DNA from: Bradyrhizobium nivariense
Lineage (GTDB): Bacteria; Pseudomonadota; Alphaproteobacteria; Rhizobiales; Xanthobacteraceae
Direction: 5' to 3'
Length of the DNA: 64,000 nt
Assembly: GCF_029846715.1 (NCBI RefSeq)
Contig: NZ_JARVWW010000006.1
Coordinates: 62,001 to 126,000 of the forward strand
A program made the position numbers and the translations under genes. Positions 1-8,739 of the stretch are shown here, piece after piece. The notes below the pieces were generated by a model. It was given only the letters and a program-made list of their open reading frames with translations. It ran no database searches and had not been told where the DNA came from. Position 1 is the first letter of the stretch; each line of letters starts with the position of its first letter.

Positions 1-1
1 C

Positions 2-586
2 TACGCCTTCCGCGAGCTGACCGCGTCGAAACTGCTGATCTGCGACTTCCACGGCAACGTGCTCGACGGCGAGGGCGTGCCCGAGGCGACCGCGTTCTAC
101 ATCCATGCCGAGATGCACAAGCGCCTGCCGCGCGCCAAGGTCGCCTTCCACACCCACATGCCCTACGCCACGGCGCTGTCGATGACGGAGGGCGATCCGC
201 TGATCTGGGCCGGCCAGACCGCGCTGAAATTCTACGGTCGCACGGCCGTGGACCGCGACTACAACGGCCTCGCGCTCGATAACCGCGAAGGCGCGCGCAT
301 CGCATCCGCCGTTGGGGATGCCGACATCATCTTCATGAAGCATCACGGCGTGATGGTGCTGGCGCCGACCATTGCGGAGGCCTGGGACGATCTTTATTAC
401 CTGGAGCGCGCCGCCGAGGTGCAGGTGCTGGCGATGTCGACGGGGCGACAGGTGCTGCCGGTCGATCCAGCGATTGCGGCTGAGACGTACAGGCAGATGC
501 GTGAAGGCGATTCCGAATCCGCGCGGCTGCATCTTGCGGCGATCCGTCGCCAGCTCGATGCTGAGGAGCCGCAGTATAGGCACTGA
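2..586 (+). CDS. Class II aldolase/adducin family protein (5' end outside window)
   Basis: The reading frame is open from base 2, so the N-terminus lies upstream of the window. The visible 194 residues carry the class II aldolase fold: HTHMPYATAL and MKHHGVMVLAP supply the zinc-binding histidines typical of the fuculose-1-phosphate aldolase/adducin family. Many members without a close partner act on sugar phosphates or are uncharacterised, so the substrate cannot be named. The gene converges on the lytic transglycosylase, with 6 bases between stop codons. Confidence 0.9.
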   Translation, partial: YAFRELTASKLLICDFHGNVLDGEGVPEATAFYIHAEMHKRLPRAKVAFHTHMPYATALSMTEGDPLIWAGQTALKFYGRTAVDRDYNGLALDNREGARIASAVGDADIIFMKHHGVMVLAPTIAEAWDDLYYLERAAEVQVLAMSTGRQVLPVDPAIAAETYRQMREGDSESARLHLAAIRRQLDAEEPQYRH

Positions 587-592
587 GCCTGC

Positions 593-1822
593 CTACGACC
601 CCTGGCGCAGCTTGGCCAGCACCTTCAGCCCGCCGTATCCATCCGCAGGCGCAATTCCCGCGCGCTGCTGAAAATCCTTGATCGCCTTCATGGTGTCGTT
701 GCCGACGCGGCCGTCGGTGCCGCCGGTGTCGAAGCCCGCCTTGGTCAGTCGCGTCTGCATCTCCTGCACCTCGGCGAGCGTCAGCGCGCGCTCCGAACCC
801 GGGAACGGCTGGATGAACGGCGGCGCGCCGAGGCAGCGGTCGCCGAGATGGCAGATCGCCAGCGCATAATTCATCGAGGGATTGTAGCTTTTCACCGCGT
901 TGAAATTCGGTCCGAGCAGGAATGTCGGCCCGCCCGCAACCGGGGTCCACATCTGCGCGGATGCGGAGGCTTGCGGAAACGGCTGTCCGTCGGCGCGGGT
1001 GACGCCGGCCGCCTGCCATGCCGCATAGGTCCGGCTGCCGCTCATCTCACTGGGCGCGCGCACCTCATAGCCCCAATGCTCGCCGCGGTGCCATTTGCCG
1101 CGGTTGACGAGATATTTTGCGGTCGAGCCCAGCGCATCGTCGGGCTTGCCGAACGGCGACACCTTGCCGTCGCCGTCATAGTCGATGCCGACATTGAGCC
1201 AGACTTCCGGCATCCATTGCGAATGCCCCATCGCGCCAGCCCAGGATCCCTGCATCTGCTCCGGCGTGCTCCAGCCCTTGTCGACGATGCGCAACGCGTT
1301 GATCAGCTCGGTCTCCCAATAGGCTTTTCGGCGCGGCTCGTTCCAGGCTAGTGCGGCGAGCGAGGGAAACACCGGCGTCATGTGGTTCTGCTGCACCAGC
1401 GGATCGCCATAGGCGGACTCGACGCCCCACAGCGCCAGCAGCGTGCCGCGCTCGACGCCGAAATCGCGCTCGATGCGCGCGAGCAGCGCCTCGTTGTTCT
1501 TCAGCGCGATCTTGCCGTTGATGATGCGCCAGTCGGAGACGCGACGGTTGATGTATTGCCAGACCTGCTCGTGGAATTCGGGCTGGTTGCGCATCTGCTT
1601 GAACACGCTCATGTCGGGCTCGACCCGCGCCATCGCGCGCTGCCAGGTCGCGGCCGAGATGCCCTTGGCCGCTGCACGTGCGTGAAAACCCTCGCGCCAT
1701 TCCTCAAAGCCCGGAGGCGCGGCCAGGGCGTATGTGGGTGACGCGGCTAAGGCTGCCGCGCCGAGCGCAGATTTCAGCAGGGTGCGGCGGGTGGGCGTGG
1801 CCGAGGAATCAGCTTGTTTCAT
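593..1822 (-). CDS. Lytic murein transglycosylase (MltB/SLT_2 family) with C-terminal peptidoglycan-binding domain
   Basis: This 409-residue exported enzyme should cleave the glycan strands of peptidoglycan to 1,6-anhydro ends. A twin-arginine-like signal (RRTLLKSALGA, about residues 12-22) is followed by an Ala-rich cleavage region near residue 34. The SLT_2 domain spans about 40-330, with the catalytic Glu in LLALWGVESAYGD near residue 134. A PG_binding_1 domain occupies about 345-405 (LAEVQEMQTRLTKAGFDTGG onward). Length and architecture match the family. It is transcribed alone, opposite the gene to its left. Confidence 0.93.
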   Translation of the reverse strand: MKQADSSATPTRRTLLKSALGAAALAASPTYALAAPPGFEEWREGFHARAAAKGISAATWQRAMARVEPDMSVFKQMRNQPEFHEQVWQYINRRVSDWRIINGKIALKNNEALLARIERDFGVERGTLLALWGVESAYGDPLVQQNHMTPVFPSLAALAWNEPRRKAYWETELINALRIVDKGWSTPEQMQGSWAGAMGHSQWMPEVWLNVGIDYDGDGKVSPFGKPDDALGSTAKYLVNRGKWHRGEHWGYEVRAPSEMSGSRTYAAWQAAGVTRADGQPFPQASASAQMWTPVAGGPTFLLGPNFNAVKSYNPSMNYALAICHLGDRCLGAPPFIQPFPGSERALTLAEVQEMQTRLTKAGFDTGGTDGRVGNDTMKAIKDFQQRAGIAPADGYGGLKVLAKLRQGS

Positions 1823-1974
1823 GGACGCATTGTAGCGGGAAACAAGGCTCCTGTGAGTCGGTTCCAGGAACAGGAGGAACAGTTATCGTCCCGGCATTCG
1901 CCGGAACAAAGCTGCGCGCTGCCGCATTCCCCCTGCACGCGCACGCAGTCCGTTCATCGAGAATTCGGGGTGGA

Positions 1975-2226
1975 ATGAAGATACACGCGCATGCGGAAAG
2001 CCATGTCGTCGAGCTGGACGACGGATCGCAATGGCAGATCTTTCCCGGCGATCTCGCGACCACGCTGAGCTGGAAGCCTGAAACCGATCTGCACCTGGAG
2101 CGAAGCGGCGACCGGGTGAGTTCCCATGTGCTGGTGAATGCCGCCGATCAAAGCCGCGTGCGGGTGATTGCAGCGGGCGAGACCTGGCCTGATGGCGAGG
2201 TTAAGAAAGTGTTGAAGGGCAGGTAG
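1975..2226 (+). CDS. Hypothetical protein, 83 aa
   Basis: A small soluble protein beginning MKIHAHAESHVVELDDGSQW. It has alternating charged and hydrophobic residues, suggesting a beta-rich fold, and no signal peptide or membrane segment. The frame is open further upstream, but this ATG is the first one giving a sensible N-terminus. No family recognised. Confidence 0.65.
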   Translation: MKIHAHAESHVVELDDGSQWQIFPGDLATTLSWKPETDLHLERSGDRVSSHVLVNAADQSRVRVIAAGETWPDGEVKKVLKGR

Positions 2227-2311
2227 GGTGCGCCTGCAACGGGTCGGATATCCCCCATTTTGAGCCTGTCACTTTACGGTCGGTTCGCTTCCGTCTGCGT
2301 ATAATACGCGC

Positions 2312-2482
2312 ATGCGAGAGCTCTTCGACATCATCCGTGCCAATCCCTGGCCGTTCGGCGCCGGGTTGTTCGTCGTGATCCTGATGATCATTGCCGAGAA
2401 CTTTGGCCGCGGTATTCGAGGCGACGGCGCCGTCAGCGATTTCTCGGATGCCGATGGCGGCGACGGAGGAGGCGGCGACTAG
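2312..2482 (+). CDS. Small membrane protein, 56 aa
   Basis: The ORF encodes MRELFDIIRANPWPFGAG, one hydrophobic helix (about residues 18-27), then an acidic glycine-rich tail ending DGGDGGGGD. Charge distribution suggests a single-span membrane protein. It ends 26 bases before the stop codon of the convergent MarR gene. No family recognised; the ATG lies about 14 bases downstream of a TATAAT-like hexamer near 2299. Confidence 0.5.
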   Translation: MRELFDIIRANPWPFGAGLFVVILMIIAENFGRGIRGDGAVSDFSDADGGDGGGGD

Positions 2483-2508
2483 ATTCGCCCGCGGCGAACG
2501 CAGATCGC

Positions 2509-3033
2509 TTAATCCTCCTGCAAATCCGCCGCGATTCCCGCGAGCCAGCGCCGGACCGCGGTTTCCGCCTTGGTATCCAAATCCTGAGCTAGGCGCTTCT
2601 CCAGCGCGATCACCCGTTCGCGGCACGCCTTCAAAAGCGTCGCGCCGCGCGGCGTCAGCGTCCATCGCTGAATACGGCCGTGGACGGGATGGGGCGTCAT
2701 CAGAATCGCGCCGTCACGTTCGAGATTTCGAATGATGACGCCGACGGTCTGGGGCGTCAGGAAGGTGAGGCGGGCAACGTCGGCTCCTGACAGTCCCGGA
2801 TAGGCATTCAGCATGGTCAGCACCGCGAATTGCGGCGACGTCACGCCGAGATCGGCCAGCGCCCGCTCGGTCGTCAGACGGACGGCGGCGTGGGCCTGGC
2901 GCAGCAGATAGCCGAGATAACCTTGCTCGCCGCGTTTGCCTTCCCCTGGGGCTGGCACGCGCACCGCTGGAGCAGCCGTGGGTGCCTTCCGCCGGGATTG
3001 CGATCTCGTGATATCAGCCGACTTGCGCATCAT
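2509..3033 (-). CDS. MarR family transcriptional regulator
   Basis: A 174-residue winged-helix regulator. The basic N-terminal tail (about 35 residues) is followed by the MarR core: helix-turn-helix LSGADVARLTFLTPQTVGVIIRNLERDGAI and the wing HPVHGRIQRWTLTPRGATLL. MarR proteins usually repress a divergent gene and release DNA on binding phenolics or on thiol oxidation. Here the divergent gene is an AhpD-like protein, and an inverted repeat lies over the shared promoter region. An ATG at 3030 is an equally possible start. Confidence 0.93.
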   Translation of the reverse strand: MMRKSADITRSQSRRKAPTAAPAVRVPAPGEGKRGEQGYLGYLLRQAHAAVRLTTERALADLGVTSPQFAVLTMLNAYPGLSGADVARLTFLTPQTVGVIIRNLERDGAILMTPHPVHGRIQRWTLTPRGATLLKACRERVIALEKRLAQDLDTKAETAVRRWLAGIAADLQED

Positions 3034-3067
3034 GTAAGGGCTCTTATAATGTATCAGTACTCTTACA
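3023..3067 (+). promoter_or_regulatory. Promoter with overlapping putative MarR operator
   Basis: TTGCGC (3023-3028) and a consensus TATAAT (3045-3050) are separated by 16 bases and point toward the AhpD-like gene. Half sites TGTAAG (3033-3038) and CTTACA (3062-3067) form an inverted repeat around the -10 box, and CTCTTATAAT/CTCTTACAAT is directly repeated (3041-3050, 3060-3069). A regulator bound here would block RNA polymerase on both strands. Assignment to the adjacent MarR is inference. Confidence 0.6.
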
Positions 3068-3087
3068 ATACCACGAGGTGAACGGCA

Positions 3088-3567
3088 ATGTCACACGCCC
3101 GCAGCGAGTACGAGGATTTCAAGAAGATCGCGCCCGATGCGTATGAGCTGGTGCTGGCGCTGGGACAGCTCGCGGCCAAGGCGGGCCTCGACAAGCAGCT
3201 GCTCGAGCTGGTCAAGCTCCGGGCATCGCAGATCAATGGCTGCGCCTTTTGCGTGCAGCATCACATCCTGCTTTCGGAGCGGATCGGCGTGCCCGTCGAC
3301 AAGCTCAATTTGGTCGCGGTCTGGCGCGAGGCGCCGATCTTCTCCTCGCGCGAGCGCGCGGCGCTGGCCTGGGCGGAAGCGCTGACGTTGCTGCCGGGCG
3401 GCGTCAGCGAAGAAGTGTACGCCGAAGCAGCCCGCGAATTCTCCCAGACCGAGCTGACCTACCTGACCTCGGCGGTCGCCTCGATCAACGTCTGGAACCG
3501 TTTTGGCGCGGCGTTTCGCTGGACGCCGGCGAAGCGGCCGGTCGCGGCGAATGCCGCGGCGTCCTGA
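3088..3567 (+). CDS. Carboxymuconolactone decarboxylase family protein (AhpD-like)
   Basis: A 159-residue all-helical protein with the AhpD-type redox motif NGCAFCVQHH (CxxC followed by His). This motif is associated with alkylhydroperoxidase or thiol-disulfide activity rather than true decarboxylation. It lies divergent from the MarR gene behind a strong promoter and is followed at once by a cupin gene, suggesting an inducible two-gene stress operon. The ATG follows GAGGTGAACGGCA, a reasonable ribosome site. Confidence 0.9.
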   Translation: MSHARSEYEDFKKIAPDAYELVLALGQLAAKAGLDKQLLELVKLRASQINGCAFCVQHHILLSERIGVPVDKLNLVAVWREAPIFSSRERAALAWAEALTLLPGGVSEEVYAEAAREFSQTELTYLTSAVASINVWNRFGAAFRWTPAKRPVAANAAAS

Positions 3568-3588
3568 TTGCAACGAAGGGAGGTTGTC

Positions 3589-4092
3589 TTGACAGCAATG
3601 AGTTTGCCCACCACACAGCGCCCGGTGCCCTCGCGCTCGACGGCGCTCGCCGTTGTCGCAGGGCTCGCCTGCGCGCTTGCGATCGGCAAGGCGTTGCCGG
3701 TGACGATGGACACCCTATCCGGCGCAGTCTCGCCGCTCTGCGCGACGGCCGCCGAAAGTTCGCCGCTCGACAAGGTCGAACCGATCGGCTCCTACGCGCT
3801 GCCGAACGTGCCGGGCAAGCGCGTCACCATCGTGCGCGTGTTCTACGGTCCCGGCGGGTTCTCGCGGCCGCATCGTCACGCAGGCTCGGTGACCGCCTAC
3901 ATCACCAAGGGCGAGATCCGCTCCCAGCTCGGCGGCGCTCCGGTCGAGACGTTTGGCGTCGGCCAGTCCTTCTTCGAGCCGCCCGGCTCGACGCATCTGG
4001 TCTCAGCCAACGCCAGCGCCACGGAGCCCGCGGAATTGATCGCGGTGTTCGTGGCGGATGAAGGCGCGCAGCTGACGACGTTGTTGGAGTAG
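3589..4092 (+). CDS. Cupin domain-containing protein, probably exported or anchored
   Basis: The N-terminal hydrophobic stretch (TALAVVAGLACALAIG) suggests a signal anchor. The rest is a cupin barrel with metal-binding histidines in FSRPHRHAGSVTAY and, later, PPGSTHLVSAN. I chose TTG 3589 because GGGAGG sits 5 bases upstream; ATG 3598 is the alternative. It starts 21 bases after the AhpD-like gene and is probably cotranscribed under MarR control. Substrate unknown. Confidence 0.85.
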   Translation: MTAMSLPTTQRPVPSRSTALAVVAGLACALAIGKALPVTMDTLSGAVSPLCATAAESSPLDKVEPIGSYALPNVPGKRVTIVRVFYGPGGFSRPHRHAGSVTAYITKGEIRSQLGGAPVETFGVGQSFFEPPGSTHLVSANASATEPAELIAVFVADEGAQLTTLLE

Positions 4093-4222
4093 TTCGTGCA
4101 GACTTGGAGCCCGGCTGAGCGAAGCGACACCCGGGAACAGTCTTAGCTGGAATCCTGGACGTCGCATCGCCCATCTGAGTTACAGAACCGGCGTGCCCGC
4201 TATTCTCGGACGATACCTTTCG

Positions 4223-5131
4223 TCAGCCTCCGTAAGACGCTGGATCGGGATTGTCGGACGGATTCTCAAAGGACTTCTTCATCGAGACAGGCATCGGGAC
4301 GTGGAAGTTCAAGCCGCGCGGCGGCACCGGCTCCATGAACCATTTGTTGTAGATCTTCTCGATCTCCGGGCTCTTGTAGAGTTTGGCAGTTGCCCGATCG
4401 ACCACCACCTTGAACGGTGCGTCGTCCTTGCGCAACATGATGCCGTAGGGCTCCGGATCGGAAAACGCGCCGGTGCTGATCGCGTAGAGCGACGGATCCT
4501 TCGAGGAGGCGATCATCGCGGCGAGCTGGATGTCGTCCATGACGAACGCTTGAGCGCGGTCGGTCTCAACCATCAGGAATGCCTCGGGCACGTCCTTGGC
4601 GTTCATCACGGTGATGCCGAGCGAGCGTACCGCATTGGCCTTGTTGAGCTGGGTCAGGTTGGTCGAGCCCGAGACGGATACGACGGCCTTGCCCTTGAGG
4701 TCATCGACCTGGTCGAGCTTCAGCGCCTTCTTGGATACGAAGCGGCTCGCCGTGAGGAAATGTGTGTTGGTGAAGGACACCTGCTTCTGGCGATCGGCAT
4801 TGTTGGTCGTCGAGCCGCATTCCAGATCGACGGTGCCGTTCGCCATCAGCGGAATGCGGCTGGAAGAGGTGACGATGTTCTCATTGACCTCGAGCTTGTT
4901 CAGCTTGAGCTCGGTTTTGATCTCGTCGACGATCTTCATGCAGATGTCGATGGCGTAACCGACGATCTTCTGTTTGTCGTCGATATAGCTGAAGGGCACG
5001 GCACTGTCGCGTATCCCGAGTGTGATTGCGCCGGTGTCTTTAATCTTCTTCAGCGTGCCGCTTAATTCCTGGGCATGAACCGGAACGGCGAACGCGACGG
5101 CCAGAATGGCCGCCGTGGTGAGACAACGCAT
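4223..5131 (-). CDS. Amino acid ABC transporter periplasmic substrate-binding protein (glutamate/aspartate type)
   Basis: A 302-residue family 3 solute-binding protein with a cleavable signal peptide ending VHAQE. The motifs GAITLGIRDSAVPFSY, DLECGSTTNNADRQKQVSFTN and FVMDDIQLAA match the GltI group that binds acidic amino acids. No permease or ATPase gene lies nearby, so it is an orphan component here; the transport partners must be encoded elsewhere. Confidence 0.92.
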   Translation of the reverse strand: MRCLTTAAILAVAFAVPVHAQELSGTLKKIKDTGAITLGIRDSAVPFSYIDDKQKIVGYAIDICMKIVDEIKTELKLNKLEVNENIVTSSSRIPLMANGTVDLECGSTTNNADRQKQVSFTNTHFLTASRFVSKKALKLDQVDDLKGKAVVSVSGSTNLTQLNKANAVRSLGITVMNAKDVPEAFLMVETDRAQAFVMDDIQLAAMIASSKDPSLYAISTGAFSDPEPYGIMLRKDDAPFKVVVDRATAKLYKSPEIEKIYNKWFMEPVPPRGLNFHVPMPVSMKKSFENPSDNPDPASYGG

Positions 5132-5298
5132 GTGCTTCCCTTCATCCTATTTGCCTGCCGAGAGCCAAGCAATTCTGAGGCCAGAGAAGGTTAGGGTCAT
5201 GCGGGCGAGGCCGGAATCCGGTCCGGTCAGACCTTGCTTGTTGTCATTGGCGTGTCATCAAACAGGTTGGCGAGACTGCCGGCGGCGCGAGCAGCTCC

Positions 5299-6921
5299 TC
5301 AATTCTCTTCGCCGCCCGATCCTTCACGCTGGTCCGGCTTGATCACGTCCTCCGGCATCGCATGTGCGACCGGCTGCGGAGCACCCGCGATCTCCGGGCC
5401 GACCTCGCGGCCGCGGGCGCGAATCAGGCGCTCATAGGCCGAGACCAGCGTGACGTAAGGACTGACCCAGATCCAGCCGTCGCGGGTGAACACCTGCACG
5501 TCGAAATGCAGGTGCATCGAGGTGCCGGCCGGATGGTCGAGATAATTCGAGACCACGCCGATCTTCTCGCCCTCCGATACGATGCGGCCATTGAGCAGGC
5601 CATCGGCGTTCATCGCCTGAGGGTTCATATGCATGTAGCGAAAGCGGATGTGCTCGGTCCGGCTGTTGACTTGAAGCGTCGCGGCCTGGTCCTTGGCGGC
5701 GCGTATCACCCTCGCATCGCGCACGGCGACGACGCCGCGCTGCTTGGGATCGCAGGTTTCGCGGCCTTCGCCGGACGGTGGGCACTCGGCCGCGCGGATG
5801 TCCTCGCCCTGGTGGCCATAACCGCCGCCGCATTGCCAGACCTCGAAACTGCGGGATTCGCAGAAATTGTCGCGCCAGGGATAGGCGGTCGTGCTCTCCA
5901 TCTTGTCGCGCTTGGCATAGGATTGCGAGCGTACGAACGCGGGCACCTTCTCGAGGGGAAAGCGGATCTGTGCATAGGCCATCACGTCGGGATGGCCGCC
6001 CTGCTTGCGATAGCCGGTGTTCGGGATGATGTCGCCGCTCGGCCGGTAGGTGAAGTCCGGGGAACGCTCCGCGGGACGATCGAGAATGTTGGAAGCAGTG
6101 TCCGTCAGCGGCCGCATGCGCTGGCCGCCGGCCACGCGCAGCGCCTTCAGGAAACGCTCGGCGACCGGATAGGCCTCCTTGCAGGCAAGCCGCCGCGGCT
6201 TGGCGACGCTGTCGAGGCATTGGATCGACACCACATAGGCGACGCCGAAACGGGTGAAAGCGTAGCGCACGTAGCCTTCCCGGATGAATTTGCGCAGGTC
6301 CGGGTAAAGCGCTGCGAGCGGTTTGACCGGCTCGCCCTTGCCGCCCGAGGGATCGGCGATGTCGTAGACAAGCGCCGAACCCGTGATCTGCACCTCGACC
6401 GGCCTTGCGAACACCCGGCTCGGCATGCCGCCGCCAGCGCCGGGCTCGAACGAGAATGTCGCGCTGTAGCCGGCAGGGCCGGCATCGAACATGTCGACAG
6501 AATTGAAGTCAGCCTGGTAGCGCGACAGCAAGAGTGTCGCCGGCGCGCCATTGCGCTGCGCCTCGAAATAGGCGGCGGCGTCGAACGGCAGCAGCACGGG
6601 CACGGAGCTGCGAGCGATGCCGATGAAGAATTGCGAGGAGATCGCGTTCAGCTCCACCAGCGCCGGCATCGCACGCGGATCGTAGCGCGGCACCGAACGG
6701 CGGGGCGCGAAGATGAAATCGTCAGCGGCCCGGGGATGGGCGTTGATTTCGGTGCGGAGCTGGTCGAGCGCCGCGCGCCAATCGACGCGCAGGGCCGTGA
6801 GCGAGGGGCTGCGGAATTCATCCGCAGCGAGCGGAGTAGCGATGAGGAGCGAAAGCGACGCCAGAAGTTGCGAGACGAAGCGGAAACCCTTCCCAACCAC
6901 TGTCTCGCCCCCCGGCGGCAC
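5299..6921 (-). CDS. M23 family metallopeptidase
   Basis: A 540-residue exported protein with a signal peptide (FVSQLLASLSLLIATPLAAD). The C-terminal third is a LytM/M23 zinc peptidase domain, shown by GHQGEDIRA (first zinc ligands) and the HLHFD motif near residue 465. Such enzymes cut peptide cross-links in peptidoglycan or regulate amidases. The first about 300 residues match no domain I can name. GTG 6921 and GTG 6900 are both possible starts; the latter follows a G-rich stretch. Confidence 0.88.
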   Translation of the reverse strand: MPPGGETVVGKGFRFVSQLLASLSLLIATPLAADEFRSPSLTALRVDWRAALDQLRTEINAHPRAADDFIFAPRRSVPRYDPRAMPALVELNAISSQFFIGIARSSVPVLLPFDAAAYFEAQRNGAPATLLLSRYQADFNSVDMFDAGPAGYSATFSFEPGAGGGMPSRVFARPVEVQITGSALVYDIADPSGGKGEPVKPLAALYPDLRKFIREGYVRYAFTRFGVAYVVSIQCLDSVAKPRRLACKEAYPVAERFLKALRVAGGQRMRPLTDTASNILDRPAERSPDFTYRPSGDIIPNTGYRKQGGHPDVMAYAQIRFPLEKVPAFVRSQSYAKRDKMESTTAYPWRDNFCESRSFEVWQCGGGYGHQGEDIRAAECPPSGEGRETCDPKQRGVVAVRDARVIRAAKDQAATLQVNSRTEHIRFRYMHMNPQAMNADGLLNGRIVSEGEKIGVVSNYLDHPAGTSMHLHFDVQVFTRDGWIWVSPYVTLVSAYERLIRARGREVGPEIAGAPQPVAHAMPEDVIKPDQREGSGGEEN

Positions 6922-6945
6922 CTGTTGCGCTCGCTCCGCCCTCGC

Positions 6946-7512
6946 TTAGTCCTTGGCGCGCTCGGAGTAGGAGCCGTCTTCGGTCATCACCACGATGCGG
7001 GTGCCGACCGCGATGTGCGGCGGCACGGTGGTGCGCACGCCGTTGGACAAGATCGCGGGCTTGTAGGACGAGGAGGCGGTCTGGCCCTTGGTCACCGGCT
7101 CGGTCTCGACCACTTCCAGCGTCACGCGCTGCGGCAACGCGATCGACACCACGTTGACGTCGTGCGTCGACAATTTGACCGTCATGCTCTCCTGAAGATA
7201 GGCCGCGGCGTCGCCGATGACGTCCTTGGTCACCTGGACCTGGTCATAGGTCTCCGGGTTCATGAAGTGAAAGCCGTCACCGTCTTCATAGAGATAGGTG
7301 AAGTTGCGCTCTTCGATCGTGGCCTTCTCAACCTGATCCGTGGTCTTGTAGCGCTCGGAGATCTTTACCCCGTCCGAGATTCGGCGCATTTCGATCTGGC
7401 TGACGGGGGTGCCCTTGCCGGGATGGATGTTCTCGGCTGTCACGACGACATATAGCTTGCCGTCTTGCTCGATCACGTTGCCCTTGCGAATAGAACTGGC
7501 GATGACTCTCAA
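6946..7512 (-). CDS. efp: Elongation factor P
   Basis: A 188-residue three-domain EF-P that relieves ribosome stalling at polyproline. Domain I carries the modification loop [10 protein letters not shown], where Lys34 is the expected site of beta-lysylation. The OB domains end in [18 protein letters not shown]. The two modification enzymes are encoded divergently about 180 bases away, so the lysine-type pathway is complete here. Confidence 0.98.
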   Translation of the reverse strand: MRVIASSIRKGNVIEQDGKLYVVVTAENIHPGKGTPVSQIEMRRISDGVKISERYKTTDQVEKATIEERNFTYLYEDGDGFHFMNPETYDQVQVTKDVIGDAAAYLQESMTVKLSTHDVNVVSIALPQRVTLEVVETEPVTKGQTASSSYKPAILSNGVRTTVPPHIAVGTRIVVMTEDGSYSERAKD

Positions 7513-7692
7513 AGCTGTATTTCCTGCTTGCTTGGCCCGGCTCAGGCCAGGACGTGGTCAAATTGATGGGGGACCTGGGGCCCCAAATCAGACCACGGCA
7601 CCCGTTTCGGGCCGCAACATACTGATTTTGCCGTTGGATGCCAGCATTTTACTGGCCTGCGGGGCGGCCGGTTGATGGCTGGGGACAAGCCG

Positions 7693-8739
7693 ATGTCGCC
7701 GTTCTGGTCGCCTGGGCGGCATCTCGACCGCCGGCCGTTCCTTCAGGCCAGGGGGGCCATCACCGGGACTCTACGGGGCTTTTTCGCCGAGCAGGGCTTC
7801 GTCGAGGTCGAAACCTCCGTTCTCCAGGTCTCCCCGGGTAACGAGACCCACCTGCACGCCCCCCGGACGGAGGTCATGCGGCCCGACGGCAGCCGTGTGA
7901 GCCGATACTTGCGGACCTCGCCGGAATTCGCCTGCAAGAAGCTGCTGGCGGCCGGGGAGACCCGGATTTTCGAGTTCGCCCGGGTGTTCCGCGACCGCGA
8001 GCGCGGCGACCTGCATCTGCCCGAATTCACCATGCTGGAATGGTACCGGGCAGACGCCCCCTATGACGCCATCATGGCCGACTGCGTCGTCGTCGTCGCC
8101 CGCGCGGCGCAGGCGACCGGTGTCGGCACCTTCGCCTTCCGCGGCCGGACCGCCGATCCCTTCGCCGAGCCGGAGCTTGTGACGGTCGCGGGCGCCTTCG
8201 AGCGGTTCGCCGGGATCGACCTGCTTGCCACCATTTCCGGCAGCGAGGGCGACCGCGCCGCGCTCGCGCGGGCGGCTGCCGGCAAGGTCCGCGTGGCCGA
8301 GGACGACACCTGGTCCGACCTCTTCAGCAAGGTCCTGGTCGAGCATGTCGAGCCGCATCTGGGGCAGGGGCGTTTGACCATTCTGTTCGAATACCCATCT
8401 CCAGAGGCGGCACTGGCCCGTGTGAAGGCCGGCGATCCCCGCGTTGCCGAGCGGTTCGAGGTCTATGCCTGCGGCGTCGAGCTCGCCAACGGCTTTGGCG
8501 AACTGACCGACGCAGAGGAGCAGCGCAAGCGCTTCACGGAATCCATGGCGGAGAAGCAGCGCCGCTACGGCGAGGCCTATCCACTGGACGAGGACTTTCT
8601 GGCCGCTGTCGCCGAAATGCCGGATGCGAGCGGCGTCGCGCTCGGCTTCGACCGGCTGGTGATGCTGGCGAGCGGCGCATCGCGAATTGATCAGGTGGTC
8701 TGGACGCCGCCTGCAAATGAAACGTTAAGTGAGACATGA
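7693..8739 (+). CDS. epmA: EF-P--lysine ligase (GenX/PoxA, LysRS paralogue)
   Basis: This enzyme attaches (R)-beta-lysine to EF-P. It has the class II aminoacyl-tRNA synthetase core with motif 2 (RVFRDRERGDLHLPEFTMLEWYR region) and motif 3 (GVALGFDRLVMLASG), but no anticodon-binding domain, as in EpmA. ATG 7693 is chosen because GGGGA lies 7 bases upstream; ATG 7675 would add six residues. The stop overlaps the epmB start (ATGA), so the two are translationally coupled. Confidence 0.95.
   Translation: MSPFWSPGRHLDRRPFLQARGAITGTLRGFFAEQGFVEVETSVLQVSPGNETHLHAPRTEVMRPDGSRVSRYLRTSPEFACKKLLAAGETRIFEFARVFRDRERGDLHLPEFTMLEWYRADAPYDAIMADCVVVVARAAQATGVGTFAFRGRTADPFAEPELVTVAGAFERFAGIDLLATISGSEGDRAALARAAAGKVRVAEDDTWSDLFSKVLVEHVEPHLGQGRLTILFEYPSPEAALARVKAGDPRVAERFEVYACGVELANGFGELTDAEEQRKRFTESMAEKQRRYGEAYPLDEDFLAAVAEMPDASGVALGFDRLVMLASGASRIDQVVWTPPANETLSET

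Noticed and set aside
5362..7455. Long plus-strand open frame (697 codons) opposite the M23 peptidase and efp
   Set aside because: It is the antisense shadow of two well-supported genes, common in GC-rich coding DNA; its translation is His/Arg/Asp-rich with no domain.
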